NCBI GenBank assembly: GCA_013396525.1
Contig: VWYX01001165.1
Location: 67,465-131,464, forward strand
Direction of reading: 5' to 3'
Length of the DNA stretch: 64,000 nt
Source of the DNA: Chaetorhynchus papuensis
Lineage: Eukaryota; Chordata; Aves; Passeriformes; Rhipiduridae
Under the pieces are notes generated by a model. The model saw only the letters and a program-made list of their open reading frames with translations. It had not been told where the DNA came from and searched no databases. Within the stretch, counting starts at the first letter, position 1; each line of letters starts with the position of its first letter. The position numbers were made by a program, and so were the translations under genes. Below are positions 48,661 through 60,462 of this stretch, in pieces.

Positions 48661-50058
48661 TCCTTCCATCCCGGCCTGAGGCCGATAACTCACGCCAGGT
48701 TCGGGTTTCCAAGAGCCTCCAGTGGATCTCCAGAGGGATTTGCATGGATCGTTCCCAGCACGCCTTGTCTTCCTTCTTTTCTCACTCTCGAGGTGCCCTG
48801 TGTTTCACAGGGGAGTGGGTGTGAGCCCATCTCATGGGAAGCATCACCAGAGTGCTCTTTTCCACATGAAATCCTTGGTTTTGGAACTGCATGTCAAACA
48901 CTCAGACATTCTGGTAAATCTCCCTGCAAAGGCCGGAGCAATGAAGGAATAAAAAAATCAAGAATGTGAATTTTTAAAAGAAATTCCCTTCATTCACAGG
49001 TCGAGAATGGGAATCCAGCCCACTTGCACCATCTTGAGTAGGTGATATCCGTGTGTTTCCCCGTTTGGAACTCACATCAGCCCTCGGAGCACGTTCCCCC
49101 CTCGCTTCCCTGCTCACTCCAAGGCCTCTAATCCTCTTTGAGGGATAAGAGTCCCAGTTTTTCCAGACATGACGCTCCCAACACGTTACAGACCCTCCTG
49201 TGAGGGCTGATGGGCACAGCTCAGCCCTGGACACCAGTTTGGACTCATCAGGTGGAGGGATTTAAATCATCCAAACATCCCCATCTTCCCAACCAAAGAT
49301 GGAAAACCCATCCCAAACTGATGGGAGAAATAAATGGGTTTTAGGATTGGCCCTGCTGGAGATGGAGAACAGGCTCAAAACTGAGCTTTAGTCTGGAATT
49401 GTAATAAATGGATGTTTCTGGAAGGAAAGGGAAATGTTGTGGCGTTGGAATAATAAAGATATTGCCTGAGATCACTTTGGAAAGGACTCAGTCTTTAACA
49501 GCACAGGGAAGCTTCAGAGGTGACATTTTGTTGTCAGGGTGCCTAAAAATGGGCAGCCTGTGCCAGGGCCCCGTCACCCTCACGGGGAAAAAACAGGAAA
49601 AGTTTTTAATAGGTACTTTAATGAGGTTCTTCGGTCTGTGAACCAATCTGTGTGCACAGACAACCAGAGTTTGAATAAAACCGAGTTCAGGTGGCATCTA
49701 GAATGTTATATGCTGCTTCAGATCTGAGATTAAATGAACAAAAATGAGGGGTTTTTACTAAAAAAAAGTGACACCTTTTTCCAACCAAAGAAGATCCAAC
49801 GCTGAGCTGGAATTCCTGTGAAGGCATCAGAACTGTGGCTATTTTACCACGATGAATTTGTCCGACATCCCTGTGCTCTCTTCCTCCTTTTCAGCTGCCT
49901 TTTGTGCAGCAAACCCCTGCAATCCAAAGTTCCCAAAGCGCTGTTTGCACAGCCCGTGTTGACTCAGCACTTGAATTGCTCATCTCATTTCCCCGACCCA
50001 CGGCCAGGAGGATGCTGCGCTCTTGATTTGTGGCCCCATCGATATTTCGCTTGCCTGA
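48661..50058. other. Non-coding DNA
   Basis: No gene is recognised; overlapping frames of 60-106 codons occur without motifs. Confidence 0.5.
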
Positions 50059-50492
50059 TGCCTTAAGAGGCCACCTAAAAACAGAGACCAGGCAGGAGTA
50101 AAGGGAATAAAGGTGGGGATTTATTGGAAAGGCCTTCAAAGGCACCCCTGGGGAGCCAGAGGCTGCTGCCCAGATGGGCCCCGAGATGGACGAGAGGCCA
50201 CGAGTTCTTCACACTTTGATGGGTTTGGTTCATTTGCATCTCAGGGTTAATTCTCCAATTCAAGCTTCAGTTTAATGATGGAATTCCCCTCAGCTTGCCC
50301 CCCTCTCAGAGGCTTTTGGTTGATACTTTTTGGGCCTAGGAGGGTCTGGGTGTCCTTGGAGAGCAGGCCCGGAGAGGCTTTGTTGTGTGTGCCCAGCAGG
50401 AGAGAGCAGAAATGAACAGGACACAGGAAACTGCAGAGTTCCACACTGGGCAGTGCAGGGTTTGAAAAATAGAAAAATTAAAACCTAAGGCA
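50059..50492 (-). mobile_element. Probable solo LTR, 434 bp
   Basis: Starts TGCCTTAAG and ends CCTAAGGCA, a 9-bp imperfect inverted pair beginning TG and ending CA as LTRs do. AATAAA on the minus strand (TTTATT at 50120-50125) lies near the left end, so transcription would run leftward. It shares its terminal 85 bp with 46372-46456. An octamer ATTTGCAT lies at 50232-50239. TGCC at 50052-50055 and 50496-50499 might be a target duplication if the ends are shifted 3 bp, but that is uncertain. No internal viral genes are present. Confidence 0.65.
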
Positions 50493-50774
50493 TCGTGCCC
50501 TGGGGCTGCCCCAACTGCTGGGCCCTGCTTTCCATGCAGTGATCACTCCTGACAGCTGCAGCACACAATGACCTCTCCAGGCTCCCCCAAAATGCTTGGG
50601 CTGGACTGGTCCTTCCCCAAGGAAATCCTGGATGTGGGGCTGGAAAGCAGAGTCCCAGAAGACGAACTGGGAGATGTGGGTAAAGAGCAGGAAATGGAAG
50701 TTAAAACAGGCAGAGATCTGCTTTAATCAAACTTCGTGCACTAATTCTATTCCTTGTTAACTTATTTCTAGTTA
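50493..50774. other. Non-coding DNA
   Basis: Short unique stretch between the LTR and the 21-bp array. Nothing recognised. Confidence 0.5.
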
Positions 50775-50915
50775 TTATGAATTTATTTCCATTTATTATG
50801 AATTTATTTCTATTTATTATGAATTTATTTCCATTTATTATGAATTTATTTTTATTTACTATGCATTTATTTCTATTTATTTTTCATTTGTTTCTCTTTA
50901 TTATTAATTTTTTCC
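50775..50915. repeat. 21-bp T-rich tandem repeat, about 6 copies
   Basis: The unit tatgaatttatttccatttat is repeated at 21-bp spacing and decays at the right. Because 21 is a multiple of three, one plus frame reads as a seven-residue Met-Asn-Leu-Phe pattern and opens a 168-codon frame to 51283. I regard that frame as an artefact. Confidence 0.93.
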
Positions 50916-51690
50916 CTGAATTCCACTTAATGATGAAAATCCATTCCTCCAAAAATCATTCCCTTCGGTTGTATCAGCACAAAATTCCTTCAGCATTCGT
51001 TTACAATCACCAACTCTTGTTTCTTCCCATTAATTCTGTAACTTCCATAGAAGTCCCATCATTTTTCTCTTCTCCTGTCAATCAGACTTTTCTTTCAGCT
51101 GCTTTAAATAATCAGCAGCCTCCAGCTCCCAGACTCTGTGGTTTGGTTGGTTGGGGTTGGGTTTTTTTTGTAGATAACATTAACAAAGCTCTCCTGAGGA
51201 GCTGTTTACTGGAAACAGAGCAAATATCGTGTTCCTTCTGCAGAGTACAAATGGCTAAAATAAAAATAAACAGAATTTCCTAGGACAGGATGCTGGAGAG
51301 GGGATTGATTCCTTAATGAAAACATCCCAACAGGTTCCTTGCAGAGCAAAAAGTTACTTTTAAGGAGAGAATGGTGTTCAGAATGTGAGCTGTCTGCAGA
51401 AGTTAATAATCACCCACTGAACATTCAGGAAAATCCCAAATCCCACGGATTTCCAGAGTTCCCAGCCAGTGGCAAAAGAGAATAAAAGCAGCTCTTGATG
51501 GGATCAGCTGCACATCTCCAGGAAGGAGCTGCCGGTTTTACCTGTGACAGGAGATGAGGGAGAACAATGGACTTACACAGATCTGGAACAGGGAGTCCCC
51601 AGGTCCCCAAAACTGACACATGGCACAAACTGGGATGTCCAGATCCTCACAAATTCCCCACGTTAACGCCACCCCTAAAATTTACTTTCG
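50916..51690. other. Non-coding DNA
   Basis: No gene is recognised; the tail of the repeat-driven open frame runs to 51283. Confidence 0.5.
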
Positions 51691-51800
51691 ACTAAAAGGA
51701 GCTTTTATCTCCATAATCCACCGAAGCTCCAGGAGATGCAAATGACAATGCAGAAGAGCAGAATACAGATTTTAACGATTTTTTTAGTGTAGCTATACCC
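51691..51800. promoter_or_regulatory. Candidate POU/SOX pair in unique DNA
   Basis: ATGCAAAT at 51736-51743 is followed immediately by GACAATG at 51744-51750; on the other strand this reads CATTGTC then ATTTGCAT. The half-sites abut as in SOX-POU composite elements but the octamer is reversed relative to the classic form. Function is inferred. Confidence 0.3.
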
Positions 51801-53600
51801 ATAAAGATCCATCCTTTAACCCCCATTTTTCCCACATAGGCTGGCAAGAGCTTTTGGAGCAGCAGCAGTAGGAGGAGAGGGAGGTTTACGGCGGGGGGGG
51901 ACCTAGAGGCAAATATCTTAATTAGCTGTTACCAAAACCCCTGAGCCATATGGCCACCATAAAAAGGGGATTTTAATCCACTGCTCCACTTTATGTCATC
52001 AGTTGCGAGCCGTGGATTCACTCTCACCCCCAGGAACTCACGACTGCACAGAAGAAAACCCCTGAAGTGAAAACACGGCCCATCTGTCGGTGATAGGGCC
52101 GAGCCGCGTGTTCTCCCCGCGCATTTATACATTTCCTGCATTGCCTATGATTTCAAATATTTGCTCTTGGAACTGCAAGGTGTCCTACTGTCATAACAGT
52201 CAAGTTATTCATTAAGCTGTCAGCACCTCGGCGCATTGCTCCCACGCGGGGTCCAGCTCTGATTTTTCCATTCCCCCTCGGAGCACCCCCTCACTCATCG
52301 CCGCGCGCGGTTCCCCTCAGAACGGGTGCAACTGAGATCCTCATGTCAACAGATGTAAACCAAAGCCCTACCTTTTCCATTGCCACGCTTCCAGCTCCCC
52401 GAGTTCCGAGGGCACTAATGGATTTCGAGGGCCAGCTCGAATTTGCCAGGGTTTTGTTCCTATCAAATGTGATGCAGTTCTTGGCACGCACTTCTGAGCC
52501 CGCGGCCGGGGAGTATTAAAAGCCGAGAAGTCGAGCAAAACAAGGATCGACCGAAAAGCAAAGCCATGATTGATTCCCAGCGCCGGCGTTTGGGAGTGAG
52601 GCTGAGCAGATGGTTTCCAACAGCGAAGCCGAGGCACCAAACTCACAGATCTTTGCCTAAAATTGGGCTTTTGTGCTAAGCCTGACCCGCTAAGCTGCCC
52701 ACCTTCGGCACAGGGGGAGTCTGTGTTTGTTGCCACTCCAGCGGAATAAATAAAATAGATCTGAGGGTGACTTCACGCTGCTTGGTTTCTGAATTCAGCT
52801 CTTTCTGGGTGTTTTTCAGGAGCCTGAAATGGAAACGGCCCCGTCACTAAGACAAAACATCATACCTGGCTTGTTGTTGTGATTTGGGATGCTCAGGGAT
52901 GGCTGCACTGTGAGGAGACAGCAGCTGATAGATGATTCATCTCTCTGCTTTAATCTAGGCTTAGGTAGAAGGTTCAAATTCACTGAATTTTACTGATTTT
53001 CAAAGGTGCCTTGGACCCGTCACATCCTCCCGTCACTGCCCTCAGAGCAGGGATGTCACTGATCACAGGAAAGGACAAGCCAGGTGTCCCCAGCAGAGCA
53101 GAAAAGGGAAGAGGCTGGACCATTCACCCTGGAAAAAGGCAAAAATGCTACACCCAAAAGCCCTGTCTGGAGTTAGACTCTCCCACAGCTGGGCTGGTTG
53201 AATCACTTCTCTCTCTTGCCCTGAATTTTTGCCTGATTTTCCCCAGTTTTTGCCCGTTTCCCACTGCTGGGTTCAGACTGGTGAGGCACAGATGCCTGGA
53301 CAAGTCACAGACATCCAAATAATGTCTCAGTTTCATTGTCATTTCCCTGGGGTTTAACTCTGGCCCCCCTTGCCACCCTTCAAGGCCCTGCAGTTGGGCC
53401 AGAAGGACATTTCAGCTCCCTTCCCACTGAAGCATTTTATTCCAGAACACAGATTTAGGATAAACTCTGTGTTCTATTCACACCCAGCCATGGCAGTTGG
53501 GCACATCATGAGGGGCACAGCCTGTCCTGCTGCAACCAGGGGCTGCTTTAGCACAGCCAGGGAGGCTCTCCAGGCACAAAATTCCCCTCCAGCCCCTGTT
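51801..53600. other. Unique DNA, partly element-like
   Basis: No gene is recognised. 51900-52300 is repeat-free and complex (cttaattagctg, attttaatccactg, aagttattcattaagctg) and could be conserved. The 122-codon minus frame at 52368-52736 shows no domain. A G8 run lies at about 51893-51900. Confidence 0.4.
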
Positions 53601-53967
53601 GCATCCCATCCCATCGCACCCCATCGCACCCCATCCCATCCCATTGATCCCATTCCATCCCATCCCACTGATCCCATCCCACTGCATCCCATCCCATTGA
53701 TCCCATCCCATCCCATCCCACTGCATCCCATCCCATTGATCCCATTCCATCCCATCCCACTGATCCCATCCCATCCCATCCCATCCCATCCCATCCCATG
53801 GATCCCATCCCATCCCATCCCATCCCATTGATCCCATCCCATCCCATCCCATGGATCCCATCCCATCCACTGCATCCCATCCCATTGATCCCATCCCATC
53901 CCATCCCATCCCATCCCATCCCATCCCGTCCCATCCCGTCCCATCCCATTGATCCCATCCCATCCCC
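53601..53967. repeat. ATCCC pentamer satellite, about 365 bp
   Basis: Nearly pure repeats of atccc, punctuated by atcccattg, atcccactg and atcccatgg variants. Pentamers of this type lack stop codons in all minus frames, which explains three overlapping minus frames of 156-169 codons made of Gly, Met, Trp and Asp. Not coding. Confidence 0.97.
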
Positions 53968-54467
53968 GCTCCGTTCCCCGCCGTGCCCGGCAGGTGGCAG
54001 CGTCGGGCCGTCCCCGCCGCTCACCTTTCTCTGCATAAATAAAACCTTTTCGCTCAATTTCGAACGATTTTCATCGATTTGAGGGAAGCAGGCTCCGGAC
54101 AGCCGGGAACGGTGTCCTTAGGGAAGGGGAGAGGGAACAGGGGAGGTATCAGCACTGCTGGACGCCCCAAAACAGCTCCGTCGTCAGGGCTCTCCTCTGG
54201 CCCTGATTTTCTGCTGTTTCACCATCGGCAGCTGCCGCTGTGACCTGAGATCCCCGTGGGACAGGGAATGGGGTGGGGATTGGTGGAGGTGACACAGCTC
54301 CTCCGTGTCCTCATCATGGACAACAGGGATGGATCCTGAACATCCTTCCCCAGGCTCACCCAGTCAAGGACAGACAGCTTCTCTGGAGCAGCTGGACCGG
54401 CTGCTCCCGTATTCCACACGGAATTCTGTACATCCCATGCGTTCTGTACTGGGAACACAACAGGGCT
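53968..54467. other. Non-coding DNA
   Basis: GC-richer at 53.97-54.03 kb. No gene is recognised. Confidence 0.5.
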
Positions 54468-54527
54468 CTTGGAACGAGGTGATCTTCACGGTCCCTTCCA
54501 ACCCAAACCCTTCCCCAATTCCATGAA
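54468..54527 (+). mobile_element. CR1 LINE 3' terminus, sense, short
   Basis: Reads cttggaacgaggtgatcttc, then acggtcccttccaacccaaa and attccatgaatt, the sense CR1 3' end with a degraded octamer repeat. Confidence 0.8.
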
Positions 54528-54617
54528 TTTAAGCTCCTCTCCCCGGGAAGAGCAGCACAATCCTTCCCTGAGCCCCATATCCGTGTCTCGGGAGGCCATG
54601 GATGTGCTGTCCATGCC

Positions 54618-54650
54618 GGGAGGAGGAGGAGGAGGAGGAGGATGAGGAGG
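54618..54650. repeat. AGG trinucleotide microsatellite
   Basis: About ten AGG units with one gat interruption. Confidence 0.9.
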
Positions 54651-56255
54651 GTGTGGAAGCTTTCACAGGGCCCTGTCTGCACCTGGGGCGGTCCCACTCT
54701 CAGCACCCATTCCTGGAGAAACCAACCCTCTCCGGGGACCAATCTGCTTTAAACCAGGCATAAATAAGCTGGGTGTGTTACATCTTTCGCCATAGTCAGG
54801 CAGATTTTTTTTTTCCCCCCTCACTGCTCTCTCCGGGCCTGTTTTTATTTCTTTCATCACCATCAAACACCGGCTCCTGCGGCTCTCGGTGCGCTCAGCG
54901 CTGCACAGGTTGGGGCTGAGCGGGGCATGTTTGCTCTGACAGGAACTCTCAGCTGGCTCGTTAGAGCCTTCAGCAGGTGGGGCAGCCCCGAGCAGTTCAT
55001 CCATCTAAATACAGACGTTATTAGGGCTGACCTTGCTTCGCAGCACCCCCCCCCGCCCCCCACCCCGACCTTCTGCGGGATTTAATAAATGGATCCGAGC
55101 ATTGCAGAGAGCAGCCCCACGCTGGGCAGCCAGATAAGAGCAATGTCATGTTCAACATTCCATAGGAGCCGGGCAAATGGCTTTGGATGGGATCAAATCC
55201 CGGGGAAAAAAAAAAATAGCTGATTTATTAACCCTGGCCGAGAGCTCGTCGCAGCGCGGTTCTGGGGGGAGTCGGGTTTAAAACCTGGAACTTGCACGGG
55301 GTTTGAATAATCATTTTCTAATTTTAGCTTCACCAGAATGTTCTGCTGCAAGCTGCTGCCCGGTCTGGTGTCGCTGGGTTGGGTTTGTGGCGTGCACAGT
55401 CATGGCTCGTTGTCCTCACACGTTAAAGGGAGGAAAGATCGGATCTGGTGGCAGCGGCTTTGTTTTCTCTGGACAAAATCGATCCCCAGCCTAGCAAAAA
55501 GTCAGCAGCTGTCCAGAAATGAAGACCAATCTTTTTCAGAATTCCCATCTCCCTTTTGGTTTTGGGGCAGTTGGAACCTCTCTGACCTTTGGAAATGTTG
55601 AAATGGGTGTGAAGCGAGGGGAGGTTTCCCAGTTTGTGCAGAGGTTGTTTTACAACTCAGTCTGTTCTGCTCCTGAGCACCAAGGCAATAAATGCACCAA
55701 ACTTGAAACAGGAGGGGCTCCACTATCCGGGGAAAAATATATTCTCTGTTTTTCCTAACATTTTCAAGCTCATTTCATTTTTAAGCATCGAGACAAAAAA
55801 AAAAAAATGCCTTTTGATTGTGTTTTATCTCTCTGACTGGCTCCAAGGCTGCCCTAAAATGATACTTTTAGGAGAAAAGTTCTAATAAGTAAAAGAAAAG
55901 CTCTAAGTAACAATATTGGCTCAAGCCACCTGACATTTTTGGATCCTTAGCACTGGTTAAGGTAAGAGCACAGACTTTTATTCTCTTCTCTGTCACCAGA
56001 ATCAGCAGCAAAGCCTCCTCTCCATAAAGAAACCTCCTCGTATTAAATTAAAAAACCCTAAAACGTTGTCCCACTGAGCTCTGTCCCAATCCCATTGTTC
56101 TGACGTGATTGTTCAGGGTGACTCACCAAGAACTGGAAGTCACCAGGAGCAATCTTCCAGCCAGAGCGTGTTTGGAAAATCTCCGCGATAACTGGGAGAC
56201 GCTTCAGGAAAACGTGGTCCTGTTTCTTGGAAGTGCCTGATTGCACAAATCCTCG
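54651..56255. other. Non-coding DNA
   Basis: C-rich run at about 55045-55062, A runs at 55206-55215 and 55796-55807. Open frames are under 115 codons. No gene is recognised. Confidence 0.5.
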
Positions 56256-56490
56256 GTGGGATTAGTAAGAGGTGGTGCTTTAGCCTGGGTTTGTTCTGTC
56301 TGAGCCACGATGATGCTCGGAGCAGTGGTTGGCGGGGAATGAATTGTGCGTGTGTGACTTTTAATTGCCCATCTCAGCCACAAAAGGAGGCAGCGAGACA
56401 AATTGTGGGCTCATTATCGCCTCGGGTACAAACCCGCTCTTTCATCATCTCAGCAAGGCTCAGAAGTGAGGCTGTGTTGGTCACATTAAA
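56256..56490. promoter_or_regulatory. Possible regulatory block
   Basis: Repeat-free complex sequence around gtgacttttaattgcccatc and cattatcgcctcgggt. No frame with a domain. Included as a weak conserved-element candidate. Confidence 0.15.
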
Positions 56491-57373
56491 GAGGGGGAAA
56501 AAAAAATTTTCTTGCATTTTTGGCCATTTTTGTTCCATGAAGTGGCTGCTGCTCCCTTGGAGGGCAAAGCCAAGAACTCCCCAACCTGAGACTTCTCCTC
56601 CGAGCAGAACAAGAAATGTTCAACAGCCACAAGTGGCCACCAAACAGAAGGGATTTCTTATCAGTCAACCAGTAAAATCACGACGTTTTCCACGGTTTGC
56701 TTTCCTTGCCAGTTCTTTATCTCCGCTCCACACGTGGTGAAAGTGAAGCAGCACCGTAAATTCCAGGAGCAGCGGCAGCAGGGCTGAGCCAGCAGCTCTC
56801 AGCTCTGTTGCTCTTTGCCTTTCAACAGCTCCATTCCTCCGACGGCCCCTGCAGTCACACAGACACGGGGCAGGTTTAGATTCAGGGAAACAGCAGGGAA
56901 ACCTGGTGTCAAAGGCTCAGACAGGGTCCTGTTGTCTGCAGGGAGAGCAGAGCATCCACCTCGCCACCTGTGGGGGTGGGTAACCCACCCTGCCCCACAA
57001 AAGGAGCCCTTGTGATCACGAGCAGAGCTGGATTTCCCTGGGGCTGGCTGTAAATCCAGCCCTGGAGAGATGGATGGAGCAGGGGACAGACAAGGGAGCA
57101 CAAACACCCCCGCTGCTGATAATGTCAGCCTGGAAAGGGAAGGTTTCCTCCTAGACCTTCCTGCAGAAAGGAGCGGAGCTGGGTGAAAGTGGTCTGATCG
57201 AAGTTGTTCTGCTGAAAAACGTGAGGTTTAGAGATTTTTCCTGATTATGAACTCACCTCGATTTTGATTAGTTAATCATTGGATTGCCAGACGTGCGTGT
57301 ACACTGGGACTACTCAGAAAACTCAGGTTTGATATTTGACAGCTGAACACTTCGGTTTTTCTCCCTGACGCAG
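56491..57373. other. Non-coding DNA
   Basis: No gene is recognised. The 149-codon plus frame at 56291-56740 and the 102-codon minus frame at 56799-57107 have no domain. Confidence 0.45.
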
Positions 57374-57613
57374 CCAGAGCTTCCCAAAGCTTCTCGGAAC
57401 TCTCTTTAAAACACAACCGAGCAAGCCTGAAATGCTGAGCATTGCTTTTATCCCCAAGAAGGACCTTTTGCTGTATCGATTTGCCTTCAAATATTTCGGT
57501 AACGAGCCCATGCAGAAGCTCTGTGCTCGGCTTGGCAGCGAGAGGAAAATCCAGTTACTTATGGCTCTGCTGAGCGGCGCTAATTGCAGCTTGTGCTGGT
57601 GGGGTGTGCACAC
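57374..57613 (+). CDS. Possible single internal exon (weak)
   Basis: A T/C-rich run and AG end at 57373. One plus frame then stays open for 240 bp to AC|GTGAGT at 57614, a strong 5' splice match, with the in-frame stop right after it. The peptide contains ATG at 57432 and a mixed hydrophobic/basic composition, but I recognise no domain and see no partner exon. The opposite strand is also open over about the same span, which weakens the case. A conserved non-coding element is the main alternative. Confidence 0.12.
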
Positions 57614-59189
57614 GTGAGTCACGTATGGATCACCCCTTTTCCTTTGGAAGGAGCACGGGAGGAATTTTAACGGCGGGGATGAACAGAAAGGACCCAGAGT
57701 TAATGGCTCACCGAGGAATAAATAGTTCCTCTTCTTGACACTCGCCCCGCCGAGCGCCAGACCTCAGCTGGGCTCAACCAGTAAATCATTAACTTTAATA
57801 GGGATTTGCCAGTTTACACCTCGGGAGGATCTGGCTCCCATATTTCAACAACAATTCCGCTCAGACAAGAGCCAGCACATCAGGCCTGGCCACGGGGCAG
57901 CGAGGCCACACAGCTGCTGCCCCACTTGGGGCAGGGAGAACGCCCAGCTCAGCTCCAGGCAGCCCAGAATTGCAACTTTCCACCCATTTATCAGCCCCTC
58001 GGAGAACCAGACCGTTGTGCCCACAGAGCTACTGTATTTTTCTAATGAATCAGACAGGAATGGTGCTTAAACTGCTCACCACGGCTTTAATTTACAGCCT
58101 GTGGTAACGCAGTGACAGTAATGTTGTCATCGTTTGCTCTCTTCCTCTGTGGCATCAAGCCCAGGCTTCCACGTTCTCATTTTTGGGATGGTTTCAAGCT
58201 CAGCTTTACCCCCCACCCACTCAACTGCGCCGATGAAATGAGATGTTCTTTACAATTAAATAAATAAAGGAGGCCTCGCTGGTAGCTCCGGGATCTGCTG
58301 GGTTTTCTCTCCTGCCTTTTTAATGTGCTTTTCACCCGGGGAACAGAACGAAAACGCATTTTCTCTGGTAGGAACTGGCATGTTCGAGATGGTGTCAGAA
58401 TTCAGGAACATGACAAGCAAAATACAGCTGGACTGGAGGCCTCCACCACACATGGAGGAGGAAATATTGCATTCCCATGCTGTTTTCATGCATGCGAGCG
58501 AGCAGCCACATTACAAACCCCGAAAAACCTCGTGAGAACACTTGACATTTCCCAGATGGGCGGCTCGGTTGAGGCTCCCCCGTCTGCCTCCCCCTGAGTT
58601 TAACCCCTTGGAGCTCCTGCAGGGAAGCTCCAGCTCCTTCTCATCCCCCTGGAGGCCCCGTGGGACGGCGGTGGCCGGGCAGGGTTGTTGGAGGGCTGGT
58701 GACACCCAAGACTTGGTGGAAAATGTGGTCGAGGATGTGCTGGTGGTTCCCAGTCCTCGTTTTATGGAGAGCCAAGCTCTGCACAAACCTCACTCGGGGC
58801 TGGTTTGGGACCAAAATCAGCAGCTGCTCCTCGGCTCCTTCGTGTTTAATCCTGACAACGTCGTGGCCTTGCCGATTTTAAATCTTCTCTGAGACCTCTC
58901 GGGATTAAACTCAACGTGTTCCCAGTAATTCCATGAAAAGCTGTGAGCTCGTGTTCCCTGCAGGGCACAGCAGCTGAGGAACAAACCCTGCAGCTGGATT
59001 TTTTTGGGGGCATTTCAGGTGCAAATCTGGTTGGGGTGTGACCAGTGTGGAACACCTTGCTGGAGGTTTCATCCTTGGTGCATCTCTTGCAGCCCCGAAA
59101 GGTGATTTTCAAAATTATCTACTTGCTGATTACTCCTTGATTTTGTCATAATCCTCCCTTAATTACCACATCTTGTAGGCCTGCTGGCA
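57614..59189. other. Non-coding DNA
   Basis: A repeat-free complex stretch at 57960-58130 may be a conserved element. Overlapping frames of 90-116 codons at 58.3-58.9 kb have no domain. No gene is recognised. Confidence 0.45.
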
Positions 59190-59400
59190 ATTTTTTAAGA
59201 CATTTAATTTTTAAAGATGGATAATTTTTTAAGATGGATAACTTTTTAAGACAGATAACTTTTTAAGACAGATAATTTTTGAAGGCAGACAACTTAAAGG
59301 CAGACAGATTTTTAACACTGACGATTTAAGGCTGACAATCATTTTCTGACTGACAGTTCCCTATTTTCTAAGACTGACGATTTTTTTAAGACAGGCAAAA
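59190..59400. repeat. Degenerate 17-18-bp tandem repeat
   Basis: Variants of gataactttttaagaca recur about ten times: at 59190-59280 they are close, then drift to ggcagac, ctgacga and ctgacag forms with insertions. An old decaying array. Confidence 0.8.
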
Positions 59401-60287
59401 TTTTGTTCACTATTAACTGGCTGAGGGAGCAGCCTTTACTTTTCAGTGCCAGCCTGGTTTTTATTCAGCAGGTCACCCAACCCAAGAGCACAAAAGCAAA
59501 GACCCTTTAAAATCAGAGCCAAGCACTTTCTCAGGGGTCTCCCACTGTTCAACAACTGAATAATGTCTGGCCCAGAGGCTCAGATGCCAAAGTCTACCCT
59601 GATATAAAGCTGATCCACCATCCAAAAACCCACTGGATGCAAATCCGAGATTTAACTGTTACTGTGTCCACCCTCTTTTTCTTCCTTTCTCACTTCCCTC
59701 TTGATCTCTTCTCCTTCGCTCCCCGCAACCCCTTTATCAAAAACAACTTCAGGGAGGAAAAATAAACACTGGAAGACACTCAGCCATGTGTGCAAGCCAG
59801 GCCTCTTCCCCCTGCCCTGCTCCTGCAGCCTGAAAGGAGCTGCAGCTCCAGTTCGGAGCGAAACCTCAGCCAAAGTTCTGCTCACAGCTGGCCCTGCCTG
59901 GCCGATCCCAGACAAAAGACTTCCGTCTTTATCTGGCGCTTATTGAGACATCTCATTGAGCTGGAGATAAAAGGGAAGGAGATGTGCTTTGAAATCGAAC
60001 CATTAGGGCGGCACGGACATCAGCATGCAAACGCCGCACGCAAACGGGTTCGAGGTGAAGCTGGAGGAACAATCCCGGTGCCAACGGGGCTTTGCCTGCA
60101 CAGGGACCCAGCAAAGCCCTCGTGGAACCTCGGGGGAGTTCGGGGCTGTGTTTGTGAAGGGAAGGAGGCGGGAGTTGGACGTGGAAGGGATCCTGGAGAT
60201 AAATGACAATGGGGTTGATTGTTGCTGAGGAGTCCCCCTGCTTTGCCGAAGGCTGGGTGGGTTACTCACCAAAAGAACACCACCGAG
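59401..60287. other. Non-coding DNA
   Basis: The 138-codon plus frame at 59790-60206 has no domain. Around 60020-60060 gcatgcaaac and cgcacgcaaac form a small near-repeat. No gene is recognised. Confidence 0.45.
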
Positions 60288-60329
60288 CCATGGAGAATTC
60301 CATTTTCCATGGAGAATTCCATTTTCCAA
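60288..60329. repeat. 20-bp duplication
   Basis: The segment catggagaattccattttc occurs twice in a row, at about 60290 and 60309. Confidence 0.85.
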
Positions 60330-60391
60330 TTTCCTTCTGATCTCCCACCTTGGAAATTCTCTTTGTGTGCCACTCCCCGTGTTGGTCACTC

Positions 60392-60462
60392 GTCACAGAA
60401 TCGTGGCACCACGGAATTTTTAGGGTTGGAAGGGACCTGTGGAGATGAGCCAGTCCAAGCCT
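60392..60462 (-). mobile_element. CR1 LINE 3' terminus, antisense
   Basis: The sequence 'cacagaatcgtggcaccacg' is followed by tttttagggttggaagggacc and tggagatgagccagtccaag, the antisense CR1 3' end. It decays after about 70 bp. Confidence 0.88.

Noticed and set aside
50777..51283. 168-codon frame with seven-residue repeats
   Set aside because: It is produced by the 21-bp tandem repeat. Beyond the repeat the sequence is ordinary AT-rich DNA.
53474..54057. Three overlapping minus frames of 156-169 codons
   Set aside because: They are translations of a stop-free ATCCC satellite.
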